Made by a program: the position numbers and the translations under genes. Below are positions 45,690 through 57,705 of a DNA stretch of 64,000 nucleotides, piece by piece. How positions within the stretch are numbered: position 1 is the stretch's first letter; each line of letters opens with the position of its first letter. The notes beneath the pieces were generated by a model, which saw only the letters and a program-made list of their open reading frames with translations, made no database searches and was not told where the DNA came from. This stretch comes from Campanula takesimana (taxonomy: Eukaryota > Streptophyta > Magnoliopsida > Asterales > Campanulaceae), in contig JAOWBW010000191.1 in assembly GCA_026119855.1 (NCBI GenBank), forward strand, positions 62,001 to 126,000. Direction: 5' to 3'.

Positions 45690-46873
45690 CTCAAACACAA
45701 AGATTGCACAACTCTTGTAACTAATTAGAAATATATTAGGATCTTGTAAATATTCTAGGAGATTAGTTATTCTTGTAAAGTTTATCATTTACTTTTTTAT
45801 CTCTTGTAAACACCTATATATGTACATCACTTTGTGAATAATAAATCAAGCTTTTCATTTCTCTATATGGTATCAGAGCATATCACGATCCAACCATCAA
45901 AACCCTAAAATTTCTTTCTGCCTCCTCCAGTCTGCTGCCCACCCTACTCTCCGCCCTATCTCACCATGGCCTCCTTCACAGTTCCAAACCCAGCCGAGCC
46001 TAACACCCCAATTCTTCTTGTCAATCTCTCCCAATGCAAACCCCTCACTCCTCTCACATATCTCACTTGGGCATCCCAAGTTACTTCTATTCTCTTCGGT
46101 CTCGACCTCCTTCGTTTTGTCGATGGATCTCACCCACCACCACCCGCAACCAATAAAAAGGCAGACAACACCGATAAAGTCAACCCTGCCTCCATCACTT
46201 GGCACCGCCAAGACAGCCTAATCCTTGGTGCTCTGATTGGCACCCTCGACCTATAGGTTTCCTCACTAGTTCATCAAGCCAAAACATCCAATGAGGCTTG
46301 GACCATCCTTAAAAATACATATGCCAATCCCTCTCATGGCCACATTCTGCAGCTTAAAGACCACCTTGATTCCCTCACCAAAACAACCCAATCCATCTCG
46401 GATTACATGCACTCTGTCAAAACCGTTACCGACAAACTCGCTCTACTTGGAAAACCCATGGATCATGAAGATGTCATTGCTAAAATACCAAAAGGACTCG
46501 ATTATGAATCCTTTAAACCAGTCATTGATTCTACCCGTGCAAGGGATACTCCTATCTCCTTCGAAAGCCTTCATGAAAAACTCATTAATCATGAACTAAC
46601 CCTCAAAACTCAAACCCTACCATCTCACTTCCCTGCCTCCGCTCATGTTGCTATCCATCAGTCCTCCCCACCCCGCTCAAATTATCGCTATAACTCATTT
46701 CCTCCTCTCCTACCCACGCCTAACACATCCCCCTCTTCCTCCAACAACCCTGGCAACTTCAAAGGCTGCTGCCAATATTGTCGTAACATTGGCCATGTGA
46801 TATCTGAATGCCGTCGATTCAAGAAAGATTACCCCAATGTTACTTTTCCACCACCTCTACCAAACAACCGCCC
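45690..46873 (+). mobile_element. Ty1/copia 5' fragment (Copia-B)
   Basis: The end of an LTR (AATAAATCAAGC...TCTCTATA, to about 45868) is followed at once by the tRNA-iMet primer-binding site TGGTATCAGAGC (45869-45880). A gag frame starts at 45966. The element is cut at 46874 by the LTR of Copia-C. The left LTR boundary was not found. Confidence 0.8.
45966..46873 (+). pseudogene. Copia-B gag, one nonsense codon, truncated
   Basis: MASFTVPNPAEPNTPILLVN opens a copia capsid protein. An in-frame TAG at 46254-46256 interrupts it and the frame then continues (AKTSNEAWTILKNTYANPSH...). It reaches a complete zinc knuckle (CQYCRNIGHVISEC). The last residues of the open frame, up to 46910, come from the inserted Copia-C LTR. 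Confidence 0.85.
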
Positions 46874-48361
46874 TGTTGGGTTTCGTAGTAACACGCGCAG
46901 CGGAAATTAGCATTCAAAATTTTATGAAACCCAAAGCCCATAGATCCATTCATATGATTTAATCAAATACAACAATATGAATACTAGAAAACTAACCCTT
47001 GATGAATTTGAATTTGGTCTTTGATCTTGGTGGAGAACTTGAAGCTTTAATCACAAAAGTAAGAACACGAACTTTGAAGATGATAAGCTTCACCCTCTAG
47101 CGGTATCCACACCACGAACGAATATCAAGAACACTTGATCTTGGTTGCTAGACCAAAATTGTGAAACACGTTTTCACAATGAATATGAACTATATGGAAT
47201 TTTATTTGTGTATTATTTTGTTCTTCAATCTAGGATGTCTTAGAACAAAATAAAACTCTCTCAAACTCTTTGGAGATTTTCAAAAAGCATTGGTATTGAT
47301 TCTGGACGAATTTTGCTGTTTATATACAAGTTAGACCTATTCCAAATAGGAAACTTGTATCTAAACCCGTCCAAAATTCTTTTCCAAATCAAATCAGGAA
47401 ACCAGTCCCGACATGGTGTGCGGCCGCCCAAAAACCTTGTGCGGTCGCACATCTATCTGGAAGGTTTCTGGTACTAACTGACCCAAACTGTGCGGCCGCT
47501 CAAGTCATCCTGTGCGGTCGCCCACTTGTCCAGATTCCCAAAGTTTCCAAAGTTTCCAATATAATCCTTATTTAAGATTCGTTCTATTGTGTGTGACCCT
47601 CTAGGATTATATTAAGTTGGCAATGGGTTCAAACATGAAACCATAAGATATGATTAGGTTCTAGCAAACTATCAAACCTACCCAAATAGTATAACTAGAT
47701 ACAAGTTCGCATTCCTTTAGAACATGTCACAATCCCTTTGTCCACAATGTCATTGAACACAAGTCATGGTCAACAAGTCAACTTGCTTTGTTCAATACTT
47801 TCTCGATTCCGAATATGTTGATAATACAAATGACATTGATCTAATCAATTCATTTGAGTCCGGCCGAACATTTTCATCAACATCATTCCTAAGAGAGACC
47901 CAAGATTGACATCTCTCCGAAGAGGGACAAATCCATTTAGCTTATTATTCTTCCCTACGTGAATCCGATTATGCCAATCATACCCTTTATAACTTCCCGG
48001 TTAAAGGTAGCGTTTGAATATGTCAAACATAATGTTCATCAAGTGGAAGACTATAATAACTTCATGTCTAAGGATTCAAATGACATAACTAATATGAGAT
48101 ATATGTACGACATAGACCATGACATAAATCTCATACAGCGGGTCATTTCCAGTACCTTGTTCCAAACAAGTACCCATAAATCTAACATGATCATCCCATA
48201 ATCATTTAGCCTTTATACTAGTGCTTAACAAGTACTAGGGATGGAGATTATTATAAGTAAACATGAACAACAATAATAATCAAAACATTTCTTTATTGAT
48301 ATGAAATAAATGATAACAATTACAACGTTTATTAAACGTGCCTAGGGCACCACTACCAACA
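46874..48361 (-). repeat. Copia-C 3' LTR
   Basis: 1488 bp with TGTTGG...CCAACA ends, next to a polypurine tract (minus strand GGGCAAGTGGGAGA). It contains GCGGCCGC and GCGGTCGC motifs at about 47420-47525. Confidence 0.85.
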
Positions 48362-48375
48362 ATCTCCCACTTGCC

Positions 48376-51300
48376 CTAGGCCAAATCTCCCATGTATCTA
48401 ATACCCATGGACCTAACATGACCTTCATGTTTAGCTTGTGGAAGACCCTTTGTTAGCGGGTCCGCGACATTGTCATCAGTAGGTACTCTGCATATATTTA
48501 CGTCTCCTCTATCAACGATTTCTCGAATGATATGAAAACGCCTAAGTATGTGTTTGGATTTCTGATGTGCTCTTGGTTCCTTTGCTTGAGCAATAACACC
48601 ATTATTATCGCAATAAAGGTCTATTGGATTAGCAATACTAGGAACCACTTCAAGTTCAGTAATGAACTTCTTAATCCAAACAGCTTCTTTTGCAGCATCT
48701 GATGCAGCAATATACTCAGCTTCCGTTGTAGAATCAGCGATTGTACTCTGCTTGGAACTCTTCCAGCTTACAGCTCCACCATTTAACATAAACACAAAAC
48801 CCAATTGCGATTGACTATCATCTTTGTCGGTTTGGAAACTTGCATCTGTGTAAGCATTTACCACGAGATCATCTTCCATTCCTCCATAGACCAAAAACGA
48901 ATCTTTAGTTCTTCTCAAGTACTTAAGAATCGCTTTACAGCCATCCAGTGATTTTCACCGGGGTCGGATTGGTATCTACTTGTCATGCTTAAAGAATAAG
49001 ATACATCCGGCCTAGTACAAATCATGGCATACATGATGGACCCAATTGCCGAAGCATATGGAACATCATTCATTTTCTCACGCTCATCTTTTGTCTTAGG
49101 ACACTGAGTCTTGCTTAGAGAAACTCCATGTAACACTGGTAAGGTTCTTCTTTTAGATTTTCCATGCGGAATCTTCTAATGACCTTGTCAATGTATGTAC
49201 TTTGGCTTAAACCAAGTAGCCTCCTTGATCTATCTCTATAGATCTTAATGCCAAGTATATATGCGGCTTCACCCATATCTTTCATTGCGAAGCATTTTCC
49301 TAACCAAGTCTTTACGGACTGAAGTGTAGGAATATCGTTTCCAATGAGTAATATGTCATCCACGTATAAAATAAGGAATAGCACTATGCTCCCACTAATC
49401 TCCTTGTATACACAAGGCTCATCTTCGTTCTTGATAAAACCAAACTCTTTGACCGATTCATCAAAACGGAGATTCCAACTCCTAGAAGCTTGCTTCAATC
49501 CATAGATGGATCTCTGCAACTTGCATACCTTAGAATCTTGTTCAAAACCTTCTGGTTGTGTCATATACACATCCTCTAGCAGTTTTCCATTTAGGAAAGC
49601 GGTTTTGACGTCCATTTGCCATATTTCATAGTCATGATATGCGGCAATGGCAAGCAAAATTCTTATAGACTTGATCATTGCTACGGGTGAAAAGGTTTCA
49701 TCATAGTCAATACCATGAACTTGCCTATACCCTTTCGCTACAAGCCTAGCTTTGTAAGTATGCACCTTCCCATCCATGTCAGTCTTCTTCTTGAAGACCC
49801 ATTTGCATCCTATGGTTTTTACACCTTCGGGTGCATCAATCAAGTTCCAAACTTGATTGTCTTGCATGGATTGCAATTCAGATTCCATGGCTCCAAGCCA
49901 CTTATCCGAATCAGGAGAAGACATCGCCTCTTGGTAGGTTTTCGGTTCATCATTCTCAATGATTTCCACCTCATTACTATCCGTTACGAGAAATCCATAT
50001 CTCTCGGGCTCGGATCGTAACCTACTAGATCTGCGAGTTGCTTGTGTATTTTGAACAGGTTCCACAACTCCTTGTGGTTTTGTTCTTGTTCCACTATTGG
50101 TTCAATGTTATTTTTTGGGTCTCGAATTTCTTCAAGATTTATTTTACTCCCACTGATTTCTTTGGAAAGAAACTCTTTCTCTAGAAAGACACCAGTTCGG
50201 GTAACAAACACTTTGTTGTTCTCTTGGTTGTAAAAGTAATATCCTTTAGTTTCCTTAGGATATCCCATGAAAATACATTTATCAGATTTGTGTGCTAGTT
50301 TGTCGGAGACAAGTCTTTTGACAAAAGCTTCGCAACCCCAAATCCTCATGAAAGACAAACTAGGTTTCTTTCCGCTCCACATCTCATATGGAGTCTTTGG
50401 GACCGATTTAGTTGGAACTTGATTTAGTGTGAAAGCAGCGGTTTCTAGGGCGTAACCCCAAAAGGATATTGGAAGATCAACTTGACTCATCATTGATCGA
50501 ACCATGTCTAACAAAGTCCGATTTCTCCTCTCGGACACACCATTCCATTGTGGTGTTCCGGGTGGAGTCAATTGTGAAACTATTCCACAATTCTTTAGAT
50601 GATCATCAAATTCATGACTCAAGTATTCTCCACCTCGATCCGATCGAAGTGCCTTAATACTTTTGCCAAGTTGTTTTTCTACTTCATTTTGAAATATTCT
50701 AAATATCTCAAATGCTTCACTTTTATGTTTCATTAGGTAAACATACCCAAATCTACTATAGTCATCAGTGAAGGTTATGAAGTATTGAAATCCTACCCTA
50801 GCATTGCTACTTAATGGTCCGCATACATCGGAATGTATCAACCCCAATAAGTCGCTTGCCCTTTCACCTAGCTTGGTAAAAGGTGTCTTAGTCATTTTTC
50901 CAAGAAGACACGACTCACAAGTATCATATGACTCAAGGTCACATGAACCCAAGAGACCATCCCCATGGAGTTTTGAGATACGCTTCTCATTAATATGACC
51001 AAGACGGCAATGCCACAAATAAGAATGATTTACATCATTAGGTTTAGATTTCTTATTTATATGATAGACATTTTCATTATTTTCATTCTTGACATCCAAG
51101 ACATAAAGGCCATTAAATGAATTAGCGATACCATAAAACACATCATTTAAATAAATAGAAAATTTCTTATTCTCAATAAGAAACTTAAAACCTTCATTAT
51201 CCAAACAAGAAATTGAAATAATATTTCTACTTAAATCCGGAACATAATAACAATTGTTCAAAACAAGAATTAATCTGGAAGGTAAAGTGACTTCATAAGT

Positions 51301-51708
51301 CCCTACAGCTAATGCAGGAACTCTTGCTCCATTCCCCACGCGTAGGTCTACTTCACCCTCTTTAAGTAGTCTCCTATTCTTTAGACCCTGCACATTTAAA
51401 CAAATGTGAGAACCACATCCGGTATCCAATACCCAAGAATCAGTGGTAGAAAGGAGAATATCTATCATATAGATACCTGAAGTCGACGCAGCCTTGCTGC
51501 TCTTCTTGTTCTTTTGCTCTTCCAAGAAAGCCTTGCAATTACGTTTCCAATGATCAATTTCTTGACAATGGAAACAGATTGCATCCTTTTGTGAATCGGG
51601 TTTTGCCTCAGAAGCCTTGGCAACCTTTGCCTTGCTTATCTTGGGTTTGACAACTTTCTTACCCTTTCCTTTGGCACTAGCCTTCTTCCCATTATGAACC
51701 AAGAGCAC
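48376..51708 (-). pseudogene. Copia-C gag-pol, frameshifted
   Basis: The first open piece (51708-49984) has a zinc knuckle (CFHCQEIDHWKRNC), protease (WVLDTGCGSH) and integrase (LWHCRLGHIN, SDVCGPL, DRGGEY, PQWNGVSERRNRT). The next (50065-49115) holds RT with the YVDDILL active site. The last two (49136-48915 and 48918-48376) hold RNase H (YTDASF, TEAEYIA, DNNG) and the end at GDLA. Frameshifts separate the pieces at about 50000, 49125 and 48916. An intact copia has one continuous frame. Confidence 0.92.
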
Positions 51709-51734
51709 GGGAGAACCTTTCTCCGCAACCTTTG

Positions 51735-51980
51735 AACATCATGAATTATGGACACTGCATCACAATCTGAAGTAATGTACCTACACGTCGAACTAATTTT
51801 GGCAAAATCTGAAGTAATGTACCTACACGTACCTAAACAAAGTAAAGTTCTTGTGTCTTCTCATTTTGGCAATTTGTTTGTACTCGTTTTCCATTTTGGC
51901 AATTTGTTTGTACTTGTTCTCATGTCTTCTCATTTTGGCAATTTGTTTGTACTCATTTTGGCAAAATCTGAAGTAATGTA
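51735..51980. repeat. Expanded tandem repeat at duplication edge
   Basis: It holds units of AAATCTGAAGTAATGTACC and TTTTGGCAATTTGTTTGTAC. It is about 66 bp longer than the matching tract at 25191-25350. Confidence 0.75.
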
Positions 51981-51987
51981 CCCACAC

Positions 51988-52811
51988 TAGGGGTGGCATG
52001 GTAGGTATACCGACTTTTTTTACCTTGTACCAGTACCAACCAAGATGAAGTTGGTACACGAAAATGAGTACCAGTACCTAACCGTCAAACTCGGCATACC
52101 AACTTCTTGGTACGGTTGGTACTCGGTTGGTGCGGTTGGTACTACACCTCTGCCAAAGAAGGAAAAGTGGAAGACAAATTACTATACTACTAAGTTTAGA
52201 AAATAGATAATCCAACAACTTCACTACATAAACTTAATAAGTTACATAATTTCAGAACAGAGGGAGTATGATTATTAAATAACCATTTGTCAGATTTTTA
52301 TTATGGTCAGTATAAGCATAAGTAAACTAACAAAATGTTAAAACAAGTTGTTCCAACTTCCAAGTCGAAACAGGTTACACAGTACACACTTCTCATTGTA
52401 AAGATTGCAAAGAATCAGTATAGGGAGTATGATTTCTGAAATAAACTGTTACTATATCAATCATAAACCTAAGAAACTGAGAGGACCATCTTAAAGATCA
52501 AATCCTATGAAATTTCGGAAAATTAAATTAGGTATTTAGGTTAGGTTAAAACGTTAAATTAGATTAGATTTTAGTTTTTTTTTAATAATTTTCTTTTAAA
52601 TATATAATAAAAATTATTTTTATAAAAATAAACTCGGTACACGGTATACCAACCGAACTCACATTTGTGTACCGTGTACCAACCAATAATGCATACTCGG
52701 TACGGTACTACCGTACCAAACGTTCGGTATACCGACAGTCGGTATACCAAAGTCATCGGTTCGACGGGTACTCGGTAGGTAGGTTTGGTTTGGTACAATT
52801 GGCCAGCCCTA
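51988..52811. mobile_element. hAT-type MITE, 824 bp, private to copy 2
   Basis: The ends TAGGGGTGGCATGG and its inverse CCAGCCCTA are flanked by the 8-bp duplication ACCCACAC (51980-51987, 52812-52819). Copy 1 has the unoccupied site ACCCACAC at about 25327. The ends are full of GGTACGGT/ACCGTACC and GGTATACC motifs. No transposase frame was seen. Confidence 0.92.
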
Positions 52812-52962
52812 ACCCACACATCTTCTCATTTTGGATCATAAATCTGCATTATGAAGCAAGAATTTCCTTTTCACCTTTTTGAAATGCCACACATCTCCAC
52901 ATCGAAGGAATAGAATTTGTCCTAAACTGGTCAACTAAACTTAGAGCAAAAGTTAACCAAGT

Positions 52963-53036
52963 GGTTTCGTGGTGTAGTTGGTTATCACGTCAGTCTAACA
53001 CACTGAAGGTCTCCGGTTCGAACCCGGGCGAAGCCA
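52963..53036 (+). tRNA. tRNA-Val (anticodon AAC), second copy
   Basis: Identical over all 74 nt to the tRNA at 25478-25551, with the same T-run terminator after it. Duplicated with the block. Confidence 0.95.
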
Positions 53037-54170
53037 ATTAGCCTTTTTTTTCCCTTCACTAATGCTCTATTTGACTATGCAACCTCTCCCCCCCACCCCT
53101 TTCATTAAAACCTATAATCCATATAAATTTCTTTGCAATTTGTAATAATCCCGCTGTCGCGAATTTATGGCCATTGTCCTTTTAAGATTAAGAAAGTTAA
53201 CTTTGAAAGAATTTCATTAGCAACTGCACTTAGTTTGGAAAAAAACATTTTCAAGAAAGTGCCTGCCAGTTGCTTGATATAATGCTCAAATGAGTGTAAA
53301 GATCTGGTTTGGTAAAAAGTTTGACTTTATCTCAAATGGAGCACAATATTCCATAGAACCCCAAGTTCCATAAATCCCTCAAGTACTTGAATCTATCCCT
53401 TGATTCATGTTCTTTGGCCTGCAAATCATAAGAACCAATTCGCATTACTTTCTGCTGTCACTATTCAATATCAATATTGGACCCTTGTATCAGTGCCTAA
53501 TAAATGCATGATGCTATAAGATATCTTTGACAGATCCTTGATTGTTATTTTCAGGAAACTTTATAGAGCTATACGTTGGAACATGAAATTCAAGCCTTGG
53601 AATTGGAGTAAGAGCATCTGAAATTCGAATCATTGCTGGTACACGAGATTGTCGTGGATAATCTGAACCAGATCTTTTACCCCTTTGTTTTTCCATCATT
53701 GATATAGATTGTCCTGGATCTGTGATTTGCAATAGCTGTGGAGAGCTCCATTTGAATAGTGTCTGATGGTATGAACCTGAAACTTAGCACCTATCTTTTA
53801 CCTCCTTGTTCTTCCATCTCTTCCTCTCTGTTTTGCTATTTGTGTTGTGTTTGTATTAATGGATGACTTTTAACTATCTCCGTCAAGTCAGTGCTCCATC
53901 TTTTTTATGACTAAAAGGTTTAATGCCTTCCTACATGGTTTTCAGAATAATGGCAATCAGACAGTTCTGAAAGATGCTACGTAGTAGTATTACATTTTTT
54001 AGTTGAATTTATGTCGGTGCAAAAACACTTTTTAGAACAAAAAATAACATGATCATGAAATATAATCTCACAAAGATTTATTTAGTTGCTAGAAGTAAAG
54101 GGAATAGGCTATGAGCCCTTGAGAAACATGTACAACTTCAAACCTATATTTTCCGTTTTTATGTAAATTT

Positions 54171-55740
54171 TCAGTCAATGGATGTATCAACCCCTGACAT
54201 TTTGGCAAAACAGGATGGAAAGAACTCTGCCAAGTCATTCAATGATTTATATGAAGAACCACCTTCCTGAACACAATCTCTGATCTTCTCCTTCATCTCA
54301 ACAGCTCTTTCCCTTATTTCCTCCCCTTCGTTCTCGACCAGCAATGTTCTGATCGCACTTGCTATCTTCCCTCTTTCCAAAACTGCTTCTAATTCAATTC
54401 CAACTTTCCATTCATAAGTCAAGTACCTTGAATTCACCTTTTGGTCAGCGATTAACGGTCTGCATATCATTGGAACCCCTTCTGACATACTCTCCAAGCA
54501 CGAATTCCAACCACAATGGCTCCAAAAACCTCCCACCGCCTTATGTGCTAAGACCTTCTTTTGAGGTGCCCAAGTCACTATACACCCTCTTTCTAATATC
54601 TGTTCAATAACACCTTCGGGTAAGCGCGCAAACCAATATTCATCAGAACCGTGAACGGAGCCAGGTCGAACCACCCATAGAAATGGCTGGCCACTAATGG
54701 CCAGGCCACAAGCTGTCTCGACTAGTTCTTTCTTATCCATTTTTGCCACGCTTCCTAAGCTTGCATAAATAACCGAATTAGGAGCTTGCATGTCAAGCCA
54801 TTTAAGGCAATTCTGATCCTCCTTTATAAAACCAGTCGATCCAGCTGAACCAAATTTATGCAAAGGGCCTATTGGGAACACCGGAACTTGATAATCTTTC
54901 TGGAGTTTTAATAGTGATGCATTCTCAAGGAAGTCAATTGTGTTCCAGATTAAGCCTGATGTTGTACTTTTTGTGTCACTTGCATTTGCTGATGACTGCA
55001 ATGCAAGTTCAGCAAAATTGTCCAAAATTGGCAGATCCTTAAACCGGAGGGGATAGTGTTCAGGCACCAATTCCTCCAACTTCGAATCTGTCATAAAATA
55101 TAGCATGGTCAATAAAATTGAATAATAATTATATTGGTCATTACTAATTTTGATTCACATGAAACAACTTAGAAATCAAAGCATGTAACATCTAATGTTG
55201 CTTTTTTTTTTTTTTTTTTCTTTTTCGTGTAAGAATTTCTTTATAGGGACATTGACTTGTACCTGGTACTGGGATGAAACCTTGTTCATGGATCTGATGA
55301 AGGGTTTGGTAAGCATGCATATAAGAAGCATTGCTGGACATAAAATTAAAGCTCGGAAGTTTCAGATTACTCGCTATAGCTTCTGGAAAGTGCATGACAA
55401 GATCGTGGATGACCCCAAGAACTCTATCATTTGACTCTTCTACTTCCATCATACGAGCCAAACTTTCCTGGAATTCTGTTTTGGAGATGTCGTCAATAAT
55501 TTCTAGCAATGTTACACCTTTGGCAATCTCTTCCTTGGTTAGTTTGCCTGAAAAAGTTTGGAAGGCAAAATCTGGATGGTTCCGAGGATCAGGAGAGTTG
55601 AGTTTGGTGTGTATAACTGTTATGGAGAAGCCTTTGGAATGAAGAACAGAACCTAACTGAAGCATTGCCGCCATGTGACCCAGAAGTGGAGGTGGGACTA
55701 ACACCAGTCTTCCCCGTCGTTGTGTTCCTTGCTTTTCCAT
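54171..55740 (-). CDS. UGT-6: UGT76-like UDP-glucosyltransferase (duplicate of UGT-4)
   Basis: Exon 1 is 55740-55263 and exon 2 is 55087-54171, with a 175-nt intron. The protein is 464 residues. Apart from Arg93 to Ser and a changed C-terminal tripeptide region (DTSID instead of DTCSD), I see no difference from UGT-4. His22 and Asp113 and the PSPG box (residues 332-375, ending ADQ) are kept, so the enzyme should be as active as UGT-4. The promoter-side sequence and the upstream Stowaway (56255-56433) came along in the duplication, so regulation may be shared, apart from the hAT insertion about 1.4 kb beyond the 3' end. Confidence 0.9.
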
Positions 55741-56254
55741 CTCACAGTCTCTCTTTGCTTGAGGTACGAATTTCTGAATCTGAAGTTTAGAATGCCTATT
55801 ACTGATATTAAATCTTCCTTGCATCAACATAGTAGTCATCAAAAAACACAAAAATAATGATGATAATAATGATAATCTGCAGTTTGTTGCTACAAACTTG
55901 TATCTAATATAAAGTGTGGCTTTTTATGAAAATACTTTCGGCATTCTTGTTATGATGCTTATCCATGTTTTGTCTTTTCGTTTGTTGTTTGGTTGACACG
56001 ATCCGGCAGTTGCTAGCTTGAATGGGTAATTAACAAACCTAGATCCGTTGCGTGTAACTATCAAAAGCTTTGTTTATTCTGTCTTTCAGAAGGTGTGTTT
56101 GTTTATTTAGGTGAACTGTGATTTGTAGATTATGAAAAACATTATTGCTGATTACCGTCTATCAAAGTAATGACATTTTATTATATATTCTGTTCCTATG
56201 ATTGACTAACATATTTTTACTACTAGTATTATTTTTTTATTTTCTATTATAATA

Positions 56255-56433
56255 CTCCCTCCGTCCCAAAATGATCTTCACATTTGACTATTCAAACTTT
56301 TTAAGGATATGAACGCTTGATTCACTAGTCATGTTTTGTTTGGGCACTTCTAAGCCTAGGTAGTAGAAATGTGAAGAATTTTTTGGGACAATGAAAAATG
56401 CCAAATGAGAAGATCATTTTGGGACGGAGGGAG
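56255..56433. mobile_element. Stowaway MITE (duplicate of 28891-29069)
   Basis: Same ends, TA flanks and interior as its counterpart in copy 1. Confidence 0.9.
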
Positions 56434-57705
56434 TAACTACTGTATTATGTTCCATTTTCTCCTTGAGTTTCAGTGGGATTGTCACACCATATTGACAATG
56501 GTGAGAGAAAAAACCAGTCTTTTGAGTCTTGTTTTTTAAACGTACCGCTGGAAATTTTTACCGTTAGAAAATATATGCAAAACAATAGCTTGGTGCCTTG
56601 GTAGCTCAGGAATGTACACCAAAAGACCTGCAAAAATGAAGGTTCATTTAAAGACGGAGCGAATAGTTCTTGGTTTTAATTTGATTGCAATTTTTAATAG
56701 ACCCTCCATTTTAAATGAATGTCTGTTTTTGTCTTTGCAAGAAAATTACGAAAGTTAATTAACTTTCAAATCAACTTAGTAACAAATGAACACTCATTTA
56801 GTGATGGGGGGAGTGATATCTGGAGATCTAGACGTTTGTCAGCTTGGAAAACATCTCCAGCAAGGTGCACACTACTTGCTTGATGAAATGCCCAAATGAA
56901 TGTAACAATTAGGTGTGGTAAGAAATTTGGCTTTATCTCCCAACATCCATCCATTTCTTAGAAACGAATAGTGATTCTTACAGTGAGATTGATATCTGGA
57001 GATCTAGACGTTTACTAGGTAGCCGTTTGCCACGAAATCTACTATATACATGAAATTGTTGTGCACAGTTCCGATGTTCTTCAATCATTATACTTAGATT
57101 TTTCTGGAACTATGATTTGCAGTTGCTGTTTGGAGCTTCAAGGCATTGTCGATGATTCTGGATTAATTGACAGAGCCCAGTTGAGCATAAGTCATGTGCC
57201 CTCCAGAATGGGCTTGCAACAGGTACCTGTTTTTTTAACTCTTTGCTCTTCCATCTCCGCCTCTCTACTCATCTCTTTTGCTAGTATATGTGGACTTTCA
57301 AGTATACCATAAAATGAATCTGAAGTAGATACTCCATCTTTTTATGGCGTAAGGTTTAGCTCCTATCTACGGGTTTCAGATGATGTAGTGGGATTAGACA
57401 ACTCTGGAATATGTCGTCAGAATATTTTTTTTCTTCAGTTAAATTTTGCCAGTCCAAAAATTTAAGCACTTTAGGAACCAAGAAAAGCATGTTGAGCATA
57501 ATCTCAGAAAAAAAAAGGATTATTTAGATGCTAGAATCAACAGGAATAGGGTACAAGCCCTTGAGAAACAAAAACCCCAGTTTAAAACCTATATTTTCTT
57601 TCCTAAATAGATATTCAGCCACAGTGCTTATCAAAAGCCCATGTTTGCTTGGCCCTTCCCCTGGACGGCGCAGTAGTAGTTCTTGTAGCACCAGGTTTCC
57701 ATTTC

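Larger units (their letters stand above)
46874..51726 (-). mobile_element. Ty1/copia element, 5'-truncated (Copia-C)
   Basis: It has a 3' LTR (46874-48361) and an internal region in the order RNase H, RT, integrase, protease and zinc knuckle from left to right, hence minus orientation. It stops at about 51726 inside gag, exactly where the duplicated UGT block copy 2 begins. The gag N-terminus, PBS and 5' LTR are absent. Confidence 0.92.
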
